Shown piece after piece: positions 24,878 to 33,634 of a stretch of 64,000 nt of DNA. The notes beneath the pieces were generated by a model, which saw only the letters and a list, made by a program, of their open reading frames with translations, did not search any database and was not told where the DNA came from. Both the position numbers and the translations under genes were made by a program. This DNA comes from Spirochaetia bacterium 38H-sp (lineage in GTDB: Bacteria; Spirochaetota; Spirochaetia; Winmispirales; Winmispiraceae), in NCBI GenBank assembly GCA_039023545.1, contig JBCHKQ010000001.1:558001-622000 (forward strand), written 5' to 3'. Numbering within the stretch: the first letter of the stretch is position 1; each line of letters begins with the position of its first letter.

Positions 24878-27597
24878 TGAAAAAAGAACCGGTTTTTCTT
24901 ATAGATGCCTACGGGCTTATATATCGTGCTTATTTTGCGTTTATACGCAATCCGCTTAGGACCAGAGACGGTAGAAATACTTCTGCTATCTTTGGTTTCT
25001 TTAAGATGTTATTTCGGTTTATCAGAGAATATTCTCCTGTGTATTGCGGTATCATACTTGATTCTAAAACGCCTACTTTCAGAGAACAGATTTTTGCTCA
25101 ATATAAGGCCACAAGACAGAAGACTCCCGAGGATTTGCATGCTCAGATTCCTCTGATAGAGGATATTTTGGCAGAGATGGGTTTCTCCTGTGTACGTCTT
25201 GATGGCTATGAAGCTGATGATATAATGGGAACTCTGTCCGTGAGAGCAGAAGAAGCGGGGCACGATTGTTATGTGGTTTCCAGTGATAAAGACCTTGCAC
25301 AGCTTGTTACAAGAGGTGTCAGGATTATCCGCATGGAAAAAGATAATTTTAGGCTTATGGATTCAGATGCTGTCAAAGAAAAATGGGGAGTAAGTCCTGA
25401 GCAGATTATAGATTATCTTGCACTTGTTGGGGATGTTTCTGATAATATCCCCGGAGTGGAAGGGATAGGAGAGAAAGGGGCTGCAAGGCTTTTGTCTTTA
25501 TACAGGGACATGGATGATATATATGCGCATCTTGATGAGATGAGTCCCTCAATAGAAAAAAAGCTTTCTCAGGGTAAGGAACGAGCATATCTTAGCAGGG
25601 AGTTGGCTACCATAAAAACGGATGTTGATATAGATGTTGGAATAGAAGATCTTAAGATAGGTAAAGGCAGGCCTGATAGGGTTGAGGCTCTTTTTGAGTC
25701 TCATGAGCTTAAGAGTCTTATTCTTGATTACAGAGAGCTTTTTGGGGTTTCTTCCGGTACAGATAAGGCTGATAAGGAAACTGCTTCTTTAATTTCCAAT
25801 GAAGAAGATGTAAGAGGTTCTTATGTCTCTGTTATAAGCGGGGTGGAGTTTGATACACTTTGTGAGAAGATAAAGTCAGTCTCTTTGCTGGCTCTTGATA
25901 CCGAGACAGATTCTGCCGATCCTTTTTCTGCCAATATCGTGGGTATTTCTTTTGCGTTTTCTCCAGGGGATGCCTATTATCTTCCTATTGTTTCACCCGA
26001 TACGGATTGTCTTGATAATTCTTTTGTGCTTGCCGGCTTGAGGAAGGCTTTTTCCTCTTGTGATGCACTTATTATAGGCCAAAATATCAAGTTTGATCTG
26101 CATGTTTTAAGAAGATGGGGGTTGGATTTGTCCGGGCCTTTTTTTGATACTATGGTTGCTGCATGGGTGCTTGATGCGGAGAGCGGAAATTTTGGCATGG
26201 ATTTCCTTGCAGAACGTTATCTCGGTTGGAAAACGCTTCATTATACGGATGTTGTGGAGAAAGGAAGCGATTTCTCTTCTGTACCACTTGATATTGCTAC
26301 ATCTTATGCCGCGGAGGATGCGGATGTAACTTTTAGGCTGTATGAGGTACTGGAAAAGGAGCTGCTCAAGGAAGGTCTTGTTGACATCTTTTATGATATA
26401 GAGATGCCTATCCTCAAGTTGCTCACAGATATGGAGAGTAGAGGTATACGTCTTGATGCGGACAGCTTGAGAAAATTTTCTGTAGAATTGGATGAAAAGC
26501 TAAAGGATATTGAGAAAACTATATATGCTTGTGCTGGCCATGAGTTTAATATCAACTCCACAAAACAACTCCAGATTGTGCTTTTTGAGGAAAGAGGACT
26601 TACTCCTACCAAAAAAACTAAGACCGGTTATTCTACGGATATATCGGTGTTGGAAGAACTGGCAGGCATTGATGAGCTCCCACGTCTTATTCTGGAATAC
26701 AGGAGTCTGTTTAAGCTTAAGAATACTTATGTTGATGTTCTTCCTTCTCTGATAAATCCTGTTACTGGTCGCATACATACCTGGTATGGCCAGACAGGTA
26801 CTGCCACAGGGCGTATATCAAGTAAGGATCCCAATTTACAGAATATTCCAATCAAGACGGAGGAGGGACGTAGGATACGTGAGGCTTTTGTTCCCGATGA
26901 TGGTTTTGTTTTTATAAGTGCTGATTATTCTCAAATAGAGCTTGTTATACTTGCTCATCTGTCACAGGATCAAGGATTATGCAGGTCTTTTATTGATGGG
27001 GAGGATGTCCACAGGGCAACGGCTTCTCTACTTTTTTCTGTTCCTGTAGAGGAAGTCAGTGTGGAACAGCGTCGTATAGCCAAGAGTATAAATTTTGGTG
27101 TTATGTATGGGATGTCTGCTTTTCGCTTGGCACGGGAGCTTGGGATTCCTAGAAAGGATGCTGCTGATTTTATAAGTGCATATTTTGAAAAATACAGCGG
27201 TATCAAGGCTTTTATAGAAAAGGTTATCAGAGAGGCAGAGGAACAGGGGTATTCTCAAACCATAATGGGTAGAAGAAGAAGAATCCCATATATCAATAGC
27301 AAGAATAAGACACAGAAGATGGCAGCAGAGAGAATGGCTGTAAATACTGCCATACAGGGGTCCGGTGCGGATATCATAAAAAAAGCCATGATAGAGATAG
27401 AGAAGCTCCTAAAGGAGAAGGGTTTGTCTGCCAGAATGCTTTTGCAGGTGCATGACGAACTAGTTTTTGAGGTCCCAGAAGAAGAGTGCGATGTCACAAT
27501 GAGGGCTATAAAATCCTGTATGGAGTCCGTAGTAAAGCTGTCGGTGCCTCTTAGGGTTAATGTAGAATCAGGTAAAAATTGGGGACAGATGCACTAA
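24877..27597 (+). CDS. polA: DNA polymerase I
   Basis: A 906-residue Pol I with all three activities apparently intact. The N-terminal 5'-3' nuclease (1-290) has FLIDAYGLIYRAYFAF, YEADDIMGTL and GDVSDNIPGVEGIG. The 3'-5' exonuclease (about 325-500) has ALDTETDSADP and the YAAEDADVTFRLY Tyr-x-x-x-Asp element, so proofreading residues are kept. The polymerase domain has motif A FISADYSQIELVILAH, motif B RRIAKSINFGVMYGMS and motif C LLQVHDELVFEVP. The ATG overlaps the preceding stop (TGATG) and the stop overlaps coaE (TAATG), an unusual tight coupling of flagellar chaperone, replication and CoA genes. Confidence 0.97.
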   Translation: MKKEPVFLIDAYGLIYRAYFAFIRNPLRTRDGRNTSAIFGFFKMLFRFIREYSPVYCGIILDSKTPTFREQIFAQYKATRQKTPEDLHAQIPLIEDILAEMGFSCVRLDGYEADDIMGTLSVRAEEAGHDCYVVSSDKDLAQLVTRGVRIIRMEKDNFRLMDSDAVKEKWGVSPEQIIDYLALVGDVSDNIPGVEGIGEKGAARLLSLYRDMDDIYAHLDEMSPSIEKKLSQGKERAYLSRELATIKTDVDIDVGIEDLKIGKGRPDRVEALFESHELKSLILDYRELFGVSSGTDKADKETASLISNEEDVRGSYVSVISGVEFDTLCEKIKSVSLLALDTETDSADPFSANIVGISFAFSPGDAYYLPIVSPDTDCLDNSFVLAGLRKAFSSCDALIIGQNIKFDLHVLRRWGLDLSGPFFDTMVAAWVLDAESGNFGMDFLAERYLGWKTLHYTDVVEKGSDFSSVPLDIATSYAAEDADVTFRLYEVLEKELLKEGLVDIFYDIEMPILKLLTDMESRGIRLDADSLRKFSVELDEKLKDIEKTIYACAGHEFNINSTKQLQIVLFEERGLTPTKKTKTGYSTDISVLEELAGIDELPRLILEYRSLFKLKNTYVDVLPSLINPVTGRIHTWYGQTGTATGRISSKDPNLQNIPIKTEEGRRIREAFVPDDGFVFISADYSQIELVILAHLSQDQGLCRSFIDGEDVHRATASLLFSVPVEEVSVEQRRIAKSINFGVMYGMSAFRLARELGIPRKDAADFISAYFEKYSGIKAFIEKVIREAEEQGYSQTIMGRRRRIPYINSKNKTQKMAAERMAVNTAIQGSGADIIKKAMIEIEKLLKEKGLSARMLLQVHDELVFEVPEEECDVTMRAIKSCMESVVKLSVPLRVNVESGKNWGQMH

Positions 27598-28196
27598 TGA
27601 AGTCTGTATTTACCCGTCCTGTAATAGGTATCACGGGACCTGCCGGATGCGGGAAGAGCACTATAGCACGCTTTTTGGCAGAGAGGCTTGGATATGTCTA
27701 TATCGATGTGGACGGTCTGGGGCATGAGGCTCTTGAAAAGAAAGCAAAGGATATAGAGAATGCTTTTGGAAATGGTGTTGTCTGCGATGGCATTGTAGAC
27801 AGAAGAAAATTGGGTAAAATTGTTTTTTCTTCTGTTCATGAACTTGCCAAACTGGAATCCATTGTACATCCCTATATAAGTAAAAGAGCTATAGCTATTG
27901 TTTCTAAAAATAACGGTGGGGTCGTTTTGGATGCTGCGCTTTTAATCAAACTGGGGCTTGCTGATGTTTGTTCTCATCTTCTGATCGTAAAAGCTGTAGT
28001 TCCGATTCGTTTTTTTAGGCTTATAAGGCGAGATGGTTTTTCTCTATCCCGAATATTGGGGATTTTTAAATCTCAGCGAAATTTATATTCTCAATTTTTT
28101 TTACCTGATGTCGATACAAAGTATATAAGCAATAACTGGGGTAAAAAGAGGCTGGTTGAAAAGCTTGATAGGGTTATTGCTCTATGGGGATTGTAA
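27597..28196 (+). CDS. coaE: Dephospho-CoA kinase
   Basis: A 199-residue kinase that phosphorylates the ribose 3'-OH in the last step of CoA synthesis. The P-loop is GITGPAGCGKST; DVDGLGHEAL and the LESIVHPYI segment are typical of CoaE, and VVLDAALLIKLGL corresponds to the Walker-B-like strand. The ATG shares its A with the polA stop (TAATG); a TTG 18 bases earlier is less likely. Confidence 0.93.
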   Translation: MKSVFTRPVIGITGPAGCGKSTIARFLAERLGYVYIDVDGLGHEALEKKAKDIENAFGNGVVCDGIVDRRKLGKIVFSSVHELAKLESIVHPYISKRAIAIVSKNNGGVVLDAALLIKLGLADVCSHLLIVKAVVPIRFFRLIRRDGFSLSRILGIFKSQRNLYSQFFLPDVDTKYISNNWGKKRLVEKLDRVIALWGL

Positions 28197-28213
28197 GTTA
28201 GGAGCTTGGTTTT

Positions 28214-28918
28214 ATGGATAAAGAGAAGATTCTTGTTGTACTTGTCGGTGTCAGTGTTTTTTTGCTTGTGATAGTTGTTGTTGCTGTGTTATGGCTTTAT
28301 CCTGCAAAAGACGATTCTTCTGTAAGTGTTGTTTCTGCGGGTGCTAAGGCAGAGGATAGTAGGGCTAGTGTTGACTTGTTTTCTACTATAAAGAAGGGTG
28401 AGGAACTGCCTGGGCTTTTGGAAGGAGAAGAGCCTGTTGGTGATGGTTTTATTGCTGTGGATACTATATACGGTGAGACAGCTGATAATAAGACCGGCAT
28501 TTCTTCCGATGTTAAGGTTTCTGCGGATTCTGCTTCTTCTTCCGAAAGGGAAAAGCCAAGCAACAATGTGGATGGTAATAAGGCTGTTGCGTCCAAGCCA
28601 TCTCCTACTCCCCGTCCTACGGTAAAGGCTGCAGTAAAGCCTGCTCCTACCGTTGCTCCGGCAACTGTATCCAAGGAATATTGGATACAGATCGCATCTT
28701 TCACTTCTCGCTCCAAAGCTGAGACTGTTGTGGAAGAGTTGCGGGCAAAGGGTATAGTTTGCAGGATTCTTACTAAAACCGTGGATAATACGGTTTATTA
28801 TAGAGTAAGACTGGGGCCTTACAGCAATAAGAGTGAGGCAGAAAAGTTTCTTGCTGTTGTTCATAATATAAAGGGATATGAAAAGAGTTATGTTTCTCTT
28901 GTTTACAAGAAATCATAG
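28214..28918 (+). CDS. SPOR-domain membrane protein
   Basis: A 234-residue bitopic protein. One transmembrane helix lies at about 6-29. A long low-complexity periplasmic linker follows (about 35-150), ending in a Pro/Ala/Lys/Thr stretch (KPSPTPRPTVKAAVKPAPT). The C-terminal SPOR domain (about 157-234) has WIQIASFTSRSKAETVVEEL, VCRILTK, YYRVRLGPYSNKSEAEKFL. SPOR domains bind denuded glycan strands at the septum, so a role in division or wall remodelling is likely. It is probably the last gene of the fliS-flgN-polA-coaE unit. Confidence 0.88.
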   Translation: MDKEKILVVLVGVSVFLLVIVVVAVLWLYPAKDDSSVSVVSAGAKAEDSRASVDLFSTIKKGEELPGLLEGEEPVGDGFIAVDTIYGETADNKTGISSDVKVSADSASSSEREKPSNNVDGNKAVASKPSPTPRPTVKAAVKPAPTVAPATVSKEYWIQIASFTSRSKAETVVEELRAKGIVCRILTKTVDNTVYYRVRLGPYSNKSEAEKFLAVVHNIKGYEKSYVSLVYKKS

Positions 28919-28963
28919 TTTCTGATTGTTTTGGGGGTTACAGGGCCGCTAGAGTCCTGTTTT

Positions 28964-28999
28964 AAAAAGGGCTGTCCAGTAGGACAGCCCGTTCGGTTT
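28964..28999 (-). terminator. cysE terminator, short CGAACG repeat
   Basis: On the minus strand AAACCGAACG is followed by a perfect 9-bp stem GGGCTGTCC/GGACAGCCC (28982-28990 with 28969-28977) and TTTTT. It lies 5 bases beyond the cysE stop. Confidence 0.88.
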
Positions 29000-29003
29000 G
29001 TTG

Positions 29004-29930
29004 TTATATTTGAAAATCGTGTGGATCTTCTTTTCCCGGTTTTATGATATATTTTGATGGCTGGTTGTATATCTTACTGTGAGGCGGAACGGAGCTTGTA
29101 AGCCAGACGTTTCCTCCTATTATCGAGTCATGGCCTATTACTGTGGTTCCTCCTAGTATGGTTGCTCCTGCATATATTGTTACGTTGTCTTCTATTGTAG
29201 GGTGTCTCTTGGTGTCTGCTTCTGTTTTTTTTACGCTGAGTGCACCAAGTGTTACACCCTGGTAAATCTTTACGTTATCTCCTATTATTGTTGTTTCTCC
29301 TATTACTACGCCTGTCCCGTGGTCTATGCAGAGCCTTTTTCCTATTGTGGCTCCTGGATGTATGTCTATACCGGTTTTTCCGTGTATGTATTCTGACATC
29401 ATCCTGGGAATGAGCGGGATTTGTCTGTTCCATAGATAGTTGGCTACTCTATGAACCGCAAGGGCTTCTACTCCCGGATACGACAGGATTACTTCTTCTT
29501 GTGACTTGGCGGCTGGGTCTCCTTCCTGTGTTGCAGCGACATCTTCTAGTATGAGCTGTCTTATTTCTGGCAGAGCTTCCAGAAAAGCGTATGCCAGTTC
29601 TTCTGCTTTCTCCATGTGTTCTGCAGGACTTGTACATATATTATCCGATTGGTTTTCAAGTCTTTCTTTAAAGGCGAGGCTTTTTGCTGTTTCTGTTATG
29701 AGGTTTTTTAATAGCCTTGCTGAGTGTTCCTGTATGGAAAAACGCAGACTTCTGTGTTCTATTTCTGACTCCAGTCGAAACCCGGGAAAAATGAGATTTT
29801 CTATATCCTGTAAAATCCTTATGACACTACTTCTAGATGGAAGATTACAGTCATCTTTGTAGTTTATACCTCTCTGATTTTTATAGCTTTCTCTCAGTTT
29901 ATTTATTATTTTTTCCAGTCTGGTTCCCAT
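29004..29930 (-). CDS. cysE: Serine O-acetyltransferase
   Basis: A 308-residue SAT making O-acetylserine from serine and acetyl-CoA, the carbon acceptor for cysteine synthesis. The helical N-terminal region is long (to about 190), as in EpsC/plant-type enzymes. The left-handed beta-helix follows: IDIHPGATIGKRLCIDHGTGVVIGET, VKIYQGVTLGALS, and repeated IG-type hexapeptides, with catalytic His in IDHGTG. It overlaps the patatin gene by 25 bases and shares its transcript. It lies 2-3 kb before the sulfate assimilation operon but on the other strand. No cysK is adjacent. Confidence 0.93.
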   Translation of the reverse strand: MGTRLEKIINKLRESYKNQRGINYKDDCNLPSRSSVIRILQDIENLIFPGFRLESEIEHRSLRFSIQEHSARLLKNLITETAKSLAFKERLENQSDNICTSPAEHMEKAEELAYAFLEALPEIRQLILEDVAATQEGDPAAKSQEEVILSYPGVEALAVHRVANYLWNRQIPLIPRMMSEYIHGKTGIDIHPGATIGKRLCIDHGTGVVIGETTIIGDNVKIYQGVTLGALSVKKTEADTKRHPTIEDNVTIYAGATILGGTTVIGHDSIIGGNVWLTSSVPPHSKIYNQPSKYIIKPGKEDPHDFQI

Positions 29931-30820
29931 AGTTTCTTCCTTATATATCTTGTGATGGTATTAGGTCCGCTTAGGAGTCTACCCAACCCTGGTCTTACAA
30001 GCATCCTGATTTCCTTTTTCTTCTCCATTGTTTTCTCGTAACCAAGCTTTATAAGCTTATCGGGATTACCAAAGTCAAATTGAGAAGTCGCATCAGAAGC
30101 AACGATCTCAAGATCCGCGACATTAAAAATATGTCTAGGTATGCGCGTACTTACAAGTACCAGGGAGCGCATTATGACATCAAGCCCCTTTTTTATATGT
30201 TCTCTGTCTATTCCTTCGTGAGGAGAAACATTTACACCGATGACATGTGTGTGCCCCTTTTTACGGGCAGCCCAGACAGGCATATTATCCACAATACCTC
30301 CATCCACAAAAAGCCCGCCATCTATCTCCCATGGAGAAAAAATTCCCGGGAAAGACATACTTGCCCTCATTGCATCCGCAAGAGAGCCGGAGTCAAAAAT
30401 TCTCTGCTCACCTGAAACAAGGTCCAGAGCATTACAGCAGAAAGAAGGCTTAAGCTCCTCAATTTTTGCATCATGCGTAAGCTTTTTAAAAAGCTCATAG
30501 AGCTTTCTGCCACCATCCATACCAGTGGAAGTCATAAGATTCTTGATTGCTTCACCGGCACGCACAATATTGATAAAGGGTATAGTGTCCGGCACATGGT
30601 ATGCAAAACCCTCCAGATAAGCATCTATATCAAAGTTCCGTGCAAACTCCTCAAGCTCATTTACACTCATGCCGCTGCAATACAACCCCCCTACAATAGC
30701 TCCCATAGATGTTCCCACAATCAAGTTGGGACGCATACCAAGTTCTTCTAGAGCCTTAAGCACGCCAATATGTGCAAACCCCTTTGCGCCACCGCCGGAT
30801 AAAACAAGAGCCCATCTCAT
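29906..30820 (-). CDS. Patatin-like phospholipase
   Basis: A 304-residue RssA-type patatin hydrolase. The start MRWALVLSGGGAKG at 30820 is supported by AAGGAGGC 9 bases upstream; the longer frame is rejected. The oxyanion loop is SGGGAKGFAHIG, the nucleophile Ser is in GTSMG (GxSxG), and the dyad Asp is in FVDGGIVDNMPV. There is no signal peptide, so the enzyme should act on membrane lipids from the cytoplasmic side. The first gene of a two-gene unit with cysE. Confidence 0.9.
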   Translation of the reverse strand: MRWALVLSGGGAKGFAHIGVLKALEELGMRPNLIVGTSMGAIVGGLYCSGMSVNELEEFARNFDIDAYLEGFAYHVPDTIPFINIVRAGEAIKNLMTSTGMDGGRKLYELFKKLTHDAKIEELKPSFCCNALDLVSGEQRIFDSGSLADAMRASMSFPGIFSPWEIDGGLFVDGGIVDNMPVWAARKKGHTHVIGVNVSPHEGIDREHIKKGLDVIMRSLVLVSTRIPRHIFNVADLEIVASDATSQFDFGNPDKLIKLGYEKTMEKKKEIRMLVRPGLGRLLSGPNTITRYIRKKLWEPDWKK

Positions 30821-30891
30821 AAAGCCTCCTTCTACTAAGCTAGTTAAGAAGAAAAATACTGTCAAGCAATCCTCTGAAACAAAAGTCCCTT

Positions 30892-30936
30892 ATACCGAAC
30901 GCCTGATACGCAAAGCGTATCAGGCTGCCTCTGGCA
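30892..30936 (+). repeat. CGAACG repeat, long form, not at a gene end
   Basis: Head ATACCGAACG, perfect 11-bp stem GCCTGATACGC/GCGTATCAGGC (30901-30911/30915-30925) and tail TGCCTCTGGCA. It lies between two minus-strand genes, oriented plus, so it is not the terminator of either. Confidence 0.85.
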
Positions 30937-31082
30937 CAAAAAGTACTAAACTCTGACTATAAAAATACCACGGTTGGATATGGATACAGAACAAAAAATA
31001 ATAAAAACTGGCAAAGTGCGATTTCTCATACATTACCGGTATATTATCCATTGGCTTACAAGTATAAAAATAATATAAACAC

Positions 31083-31934
31083 CTAGTTTGCAGTCACCTT
31101 CTTATTATCATTTTTTTCGTGGGTACTTCTCTTCCAGTAAAATCCTACGGAAATAAGATAGATTACATATGTCAGACTTTCTATTAAGGACGGATTACCA
31201 TTATAACCAAAGAGACTTTTTGCAATGCTTCCCAAAGCCCCTTTCTCATGCAATAACGGATATACCCCCTCTGTAACTACAGGAGGATTGATATCATACA
31301 CATGCTCTATTACCGTAGGAATAATTCCAGCTTCCTGTAACTCATGAACGCCGTAAGACAGCATACCTGCTGCAAAAAGAATTAGTATAATGTTGGTTAC
31401 CATAAAAAAGCCGTAAAGACCGATTCTTTTACCAGCTATATTTATAATTATTCCTGCTGCTATTGCAAGAATCGTACCCAAAACAGCTCCGATAATCATA
31501 CCACCTTGGGCTTTTGCTGCAACACCGTACATAAAGAAAACAATTTCTATGCCCTCCCTAAGTACAGCAATAAGGGTTATAGAAAATATCCCCATAACAG
31601 CCTTTTTATCAATTGCCCTCTCTATCTGCGATGTAAGTTTTTTTGCATAATTCCCTTCCCTGATCATCCAGAGAATCAGACTTGTTACGAGTATAGCACC
31701 TGCTATCATTAAAATGCCCTCATAAATCTGCTCTGATTTACCTGTAAAACCACCCGCAAGAACATCAAACCCCATGGCAAGCAGTATGCTCAGTGCTATT
31801 CCCATTGCTATTGCAGACCAGACTAGATTTTTATACTGCCCTGCACCCTTTCTATCCAGATATGTGATTAGGATACCAGAAAGAAGAGCAATTTCCAGAA
31901 CCTCTCTAAACATGACAATAAAAGAAGCTAACAT
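31083..31934 (-). CDS. FTR1-family iron permease
   Basis: A 283-residue polytopic protein with about seven transmembrane helices. Two RExxE iron-binding motifs are visible: REVLEIALL near residue 10 and REGIEIVFF near 130, as in FTR1/EfeU. The family moves ferric iron (after ferrous oxidation) or ferrous iron across the cytoplasmic membrane. No EfeO/B partners are adjacent. It is divergent from the sulfate operon, whose reductases need several iron-sulfur clusters and siroheme iron; a functional link is inference. The promoter and repeats upstream are listed separately. Confidence 0.9.
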   Translation of the reverse strand: MLASFIVMFREVLEIALLSGILITYLDRKGAGQYKNLVWSAIAMGIALSILLAMGFDVLAGGFTGKSEQIYEGILMIAGAILVTSLILWMIREGNYAKKLTSQIERAIDKKAVMGIFSITLIAVLREGIEIVFFMYGVAAKAQGGMIIGAVLGTILAIAAGIIINIAGKRIGLYGFFMVTNIILILFAAGMLSYGVHELQEAGIIPTVIEHVYDINPPVVTEGVYPLLHEKGALGSIAKSLFGYNGNPSLIESLTYVIYLISVGFYWKRSTHEKNDNKKVTAN

Positions 31935-31953
31935 GATTCCTCCATGATATGTA

Positions 31954-31997
31954 TATTATGTTTGTATTATGTTTGTATTATGTTTGTATTATGTTTA
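31954..31997. repeat. Four tandem copies of an 11-bp repeat
   Basis: TATTATGTTTG is repeated directly at 31954, 31965, 31976 and 31987; the last copy ends in A instead of G. The period is about one helical turn. The array fills the leader of the FTR1 gene, just downstream of its predicted -10 box. Confidence 0.9.
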
Positions 31998-32025
31998 ATA
32001 TATAAAACATTGTTTTTTATATCAA
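31997..32025 (-). promoter_or_regulatory. Predicted promoter of the FTR1 gene
   Basis: On the minus strand TTGATA (32025-32020), a 17-base spacer, then TATATT (32002-31997). The spacer contains a near-palindrome AAAACA-TTG-TTTT, a possible operator. Transcription would start inside the 11-bp repeat array. Confidence 0.6.
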
Positions 32026-32099
32026 TATTTATGGCTAATTATGATAAAAATTCCCGATATATTTTGATGTTTTTTTCTGTTAAAAGATTACTTTTTTGC

Positions 32100-32128
32100 T
32101 TGACAAAAAGGGTAAGTCTTAGTATTAT
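32100..32128 (+). promoter_or_regulatory. Predicted promoter of the sulfate/siroheme operon
   Basis: TTGACA (32100-32105), a 17-base spacer, then TATTAT (32123-32128), 45 bases before the first gene. The short leader leaves no room for a SAM or other riboswitch. This is the only strong promoter seen for the 15-kb gene series that follows. Confidence 0.75.
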
Positions 32129-32173
32129 TTTTTTAAATAAATCCTATATGTTTAATAGGTTTAAGAGGTGCAT

Positions 32174-32380
32174 ATGACAGTAAAAATAAATGGCAAGGAT
32201 GAGTCTTTCTCCGTGGCACATATGACAGTGGAGGAGCTTCTTGAGGCTCATAATGTCAAAATGCCTGACACGGTTACAGTAGAACTCAATGGTACAATCA
32301 TAAGACGTAATCTTTATTCTGAGACCAGTGTACAGGATGGTGATTCTGTTGAGTTTTTGTACTTTATGGGAGGCGGTTGA
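32174..32380 (+). CDS. ThiS/MoaD-like sulfur carrier (HcyS-like)
   Basis: A 68-residue ubiquitin-fold protein starting at ATG 32174 with AAGAGGTG upstream. The fold blocks VKINGKDESF, TVEELLEA, VTVELNGTIIRR and VQDGDSVEFLYFMGGG match ThiS/MoaD/CysO carriers. It ends Gly-Gly-Gly, one glycine beyond the GG terminus adenylated by E1 enzymes, so trimming of the last residue may be needed. Next to MetY, ThiF and JAMM protease genes it fits the HcyS role, carrying sulfide as a thiocarboxylate for homocysteine synthesis. A role in thiamin synthesis is less likely because no thi genes are near. Its stop overlaps the next start (TGATG). Confidence 0.85.
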   Translation: MTVKINGKDESFSVAHMTVEELLEAHNVKMPDTVTVELNGTIIRRNLYSETSVQDGDSVEFLYFMGGG

Positions 32381-33621
32381 TGCGCTTTTTGACCAGAGCT
32401 GTGAGGAGTCTTAGAGATGCAGATCCTGCATGGGGAGCTAGTGTTCCACCTGTATATTTTTCTGCTGGTTTTGAAAAAGAAGATCCGGAAGAACTTGCAA
32501 GACTTTTTGCTGGAAAAGATGCAGGGTTTATCTATTCTCGAATTGGCAACCCTACAGTTTCTGCCTTTGAGAGAGCATTTTCTTCTTTTGTTTCTGCACG
32601 AGGTGCTGTGGCCGTATCCTCTGGAATGGCAGCCATAACAGCTCTGGTCTTTGCCCTTTCTTCTTCTGGAAGTAAAGTTGCTCTATCGCGTGGCCTTTTT
32701 AGTGGTACCATTGCTCTTTTTAGGGGTGTACTTAGAAGAGCAGGAATTGTACCGGTGTTCTTTGATCCCCTTGATTTTCCTTCTGTAGAAAAAGCATTGT
32801 CAGAGGGTGTGGACTTTGTTTTTCTTGAGGTTATAAGTAACCCTGGCATGGGGGTTCCCCATATGGATTCTATAGCTGTTCTTTCTCATGAGAAGGGCGT
32901 GCCTCTTGTTGCAGACTGTACTCTTACTCCTCCTGGAGTATTTTCTCCGCAAAAGCATGGAGTTGATATAGCAGTGCATTCTCTTACCAAGTATATAAGT
33001 GGTAATGGAACCGTTGTTGGAGGTCTTATAGTTGATACAGGGCTTTTTGATTGGACTAAGTATAAGTCTGAGCCAATTGTCTCTGCTGCCTCTAAAGCTG
33101 GGGAGTTTGCATTGCTGTATGTTTTGAGAAAAGATGTTGTACAGAATATGGGTTTTTCTATTTCTCCCATGCATGCGTTTTTGCATTATTTGGGAATGGA
33201 AACTCTGCCTCTCAGAATCAAGCAGCACTGCCATAATGCCCTGGCATTGGCCGAGTTTCTTGCCGAGCGTGATGAGATAGTTTCTGTAAGATATCCTGGG
33301 CTTAAAAGTGATCCATCGTATTCTCATGCTTGCAACACTCTGGATGGCCTTTTTGGCGGACTTTTTACTTTTGAGCTTAAAAGCAAAGAAGAGTGTTATG
33401 CCTTTGTTGGGGCTCTTAAGCTAGCTAGAAATATTGTCAATATTGGGGATTCTTCGACACTTATTATTCATCCTGCTTCTACAATATATGCAGATGCCTC
33501 TGAGGAGGAAAAGCGTGGAGCAGGAATTACCGAGGGGCTATTAAGAGTTTCCGTAGGTATTGAAGACTCAGAGGATTTAATAGAAGATTTTGAAAATGCA
33601 TTTATAAAAATTTATGGATAA
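32380..33621 (+). CDS. metY: O-acetylhomoserine sulfhydrylase-like PLP enzyme (MetY family)
   Basis: A 413-residue Cys/Met-metabolism PLP enzyme (fold type I). The N-terminus RFLTRAVRS, then IYSRIGNPTVSAFE, SSGMAAITAL, VADCTLTPP and HSLTKYISGNGTVVGG place the Schiff-base Lys at 204. The final block is LLRVSVGIED. MetY enzymes replace the acetyl group of O-acetylhomoserine with sulfide; in the Wolinella system the sulfur comes from the HcyS thiocarboxylate. The gene overlaps the carrier gene (TGATG), which supports use of the carrier. A cystathionine gamma-synthase or lyase cannot be excluded from sequence alone. Confidence 0.82.
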   Translation: MRFLTRAVRSLRDADPAWGASVPPVYFSAGFEKEDPEELARLFAGKDAGFIYSRIGNPTVSAFERAFSSFVSARGAVAVSSGMAAITALVFALSSSGSKVALSRGLFSGTIALFRGVLRRAGIVPVFFDPLDFPSVEKALSEGVDFVFLEVISNPGMGVPHMDSIAVLSHEKGVPLVADCTLTPPGVFSPQKHGVDIAVHSLTKYISGNGTVVGGLIVDTGLFDWTKYKSEPIVSAASKAGEFALLYVLRKDVVQNMGFSISPMHAFLHYLGMETLPLRIKQHCHNALALAEFLAERDEIVSVRYPGLKSDPSYSHACNTLDGLFGGLFTFELKSKEECYAFVGALKLARNIVNIGDSSTLIIHPASTIYADASEEEKRGAGITEGLLRVSVGIEDSEDLIEDFENAFIKIYG

Positions 33622-33634
33622 AAGAGGTGTTAAT

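Noticed and set aside
28925..28963. Terminator for the SPOR gene (ACAGG/CCTGT)
   Set aside because: Only a 5-bp stem with a 10-base loop and four T; too weak to call.
31954..31997. CRISPR-like repeat array
   Set aside because: Units of 11 bp are tandem with no spacers, and no cas genes are present.
32129..32173. SAM or cobalamin riboswitch before the sulfate operon
   Set aside because: Only about 45 bases separate the -10 box from the start codon, and no aptamer-like helices are seen.
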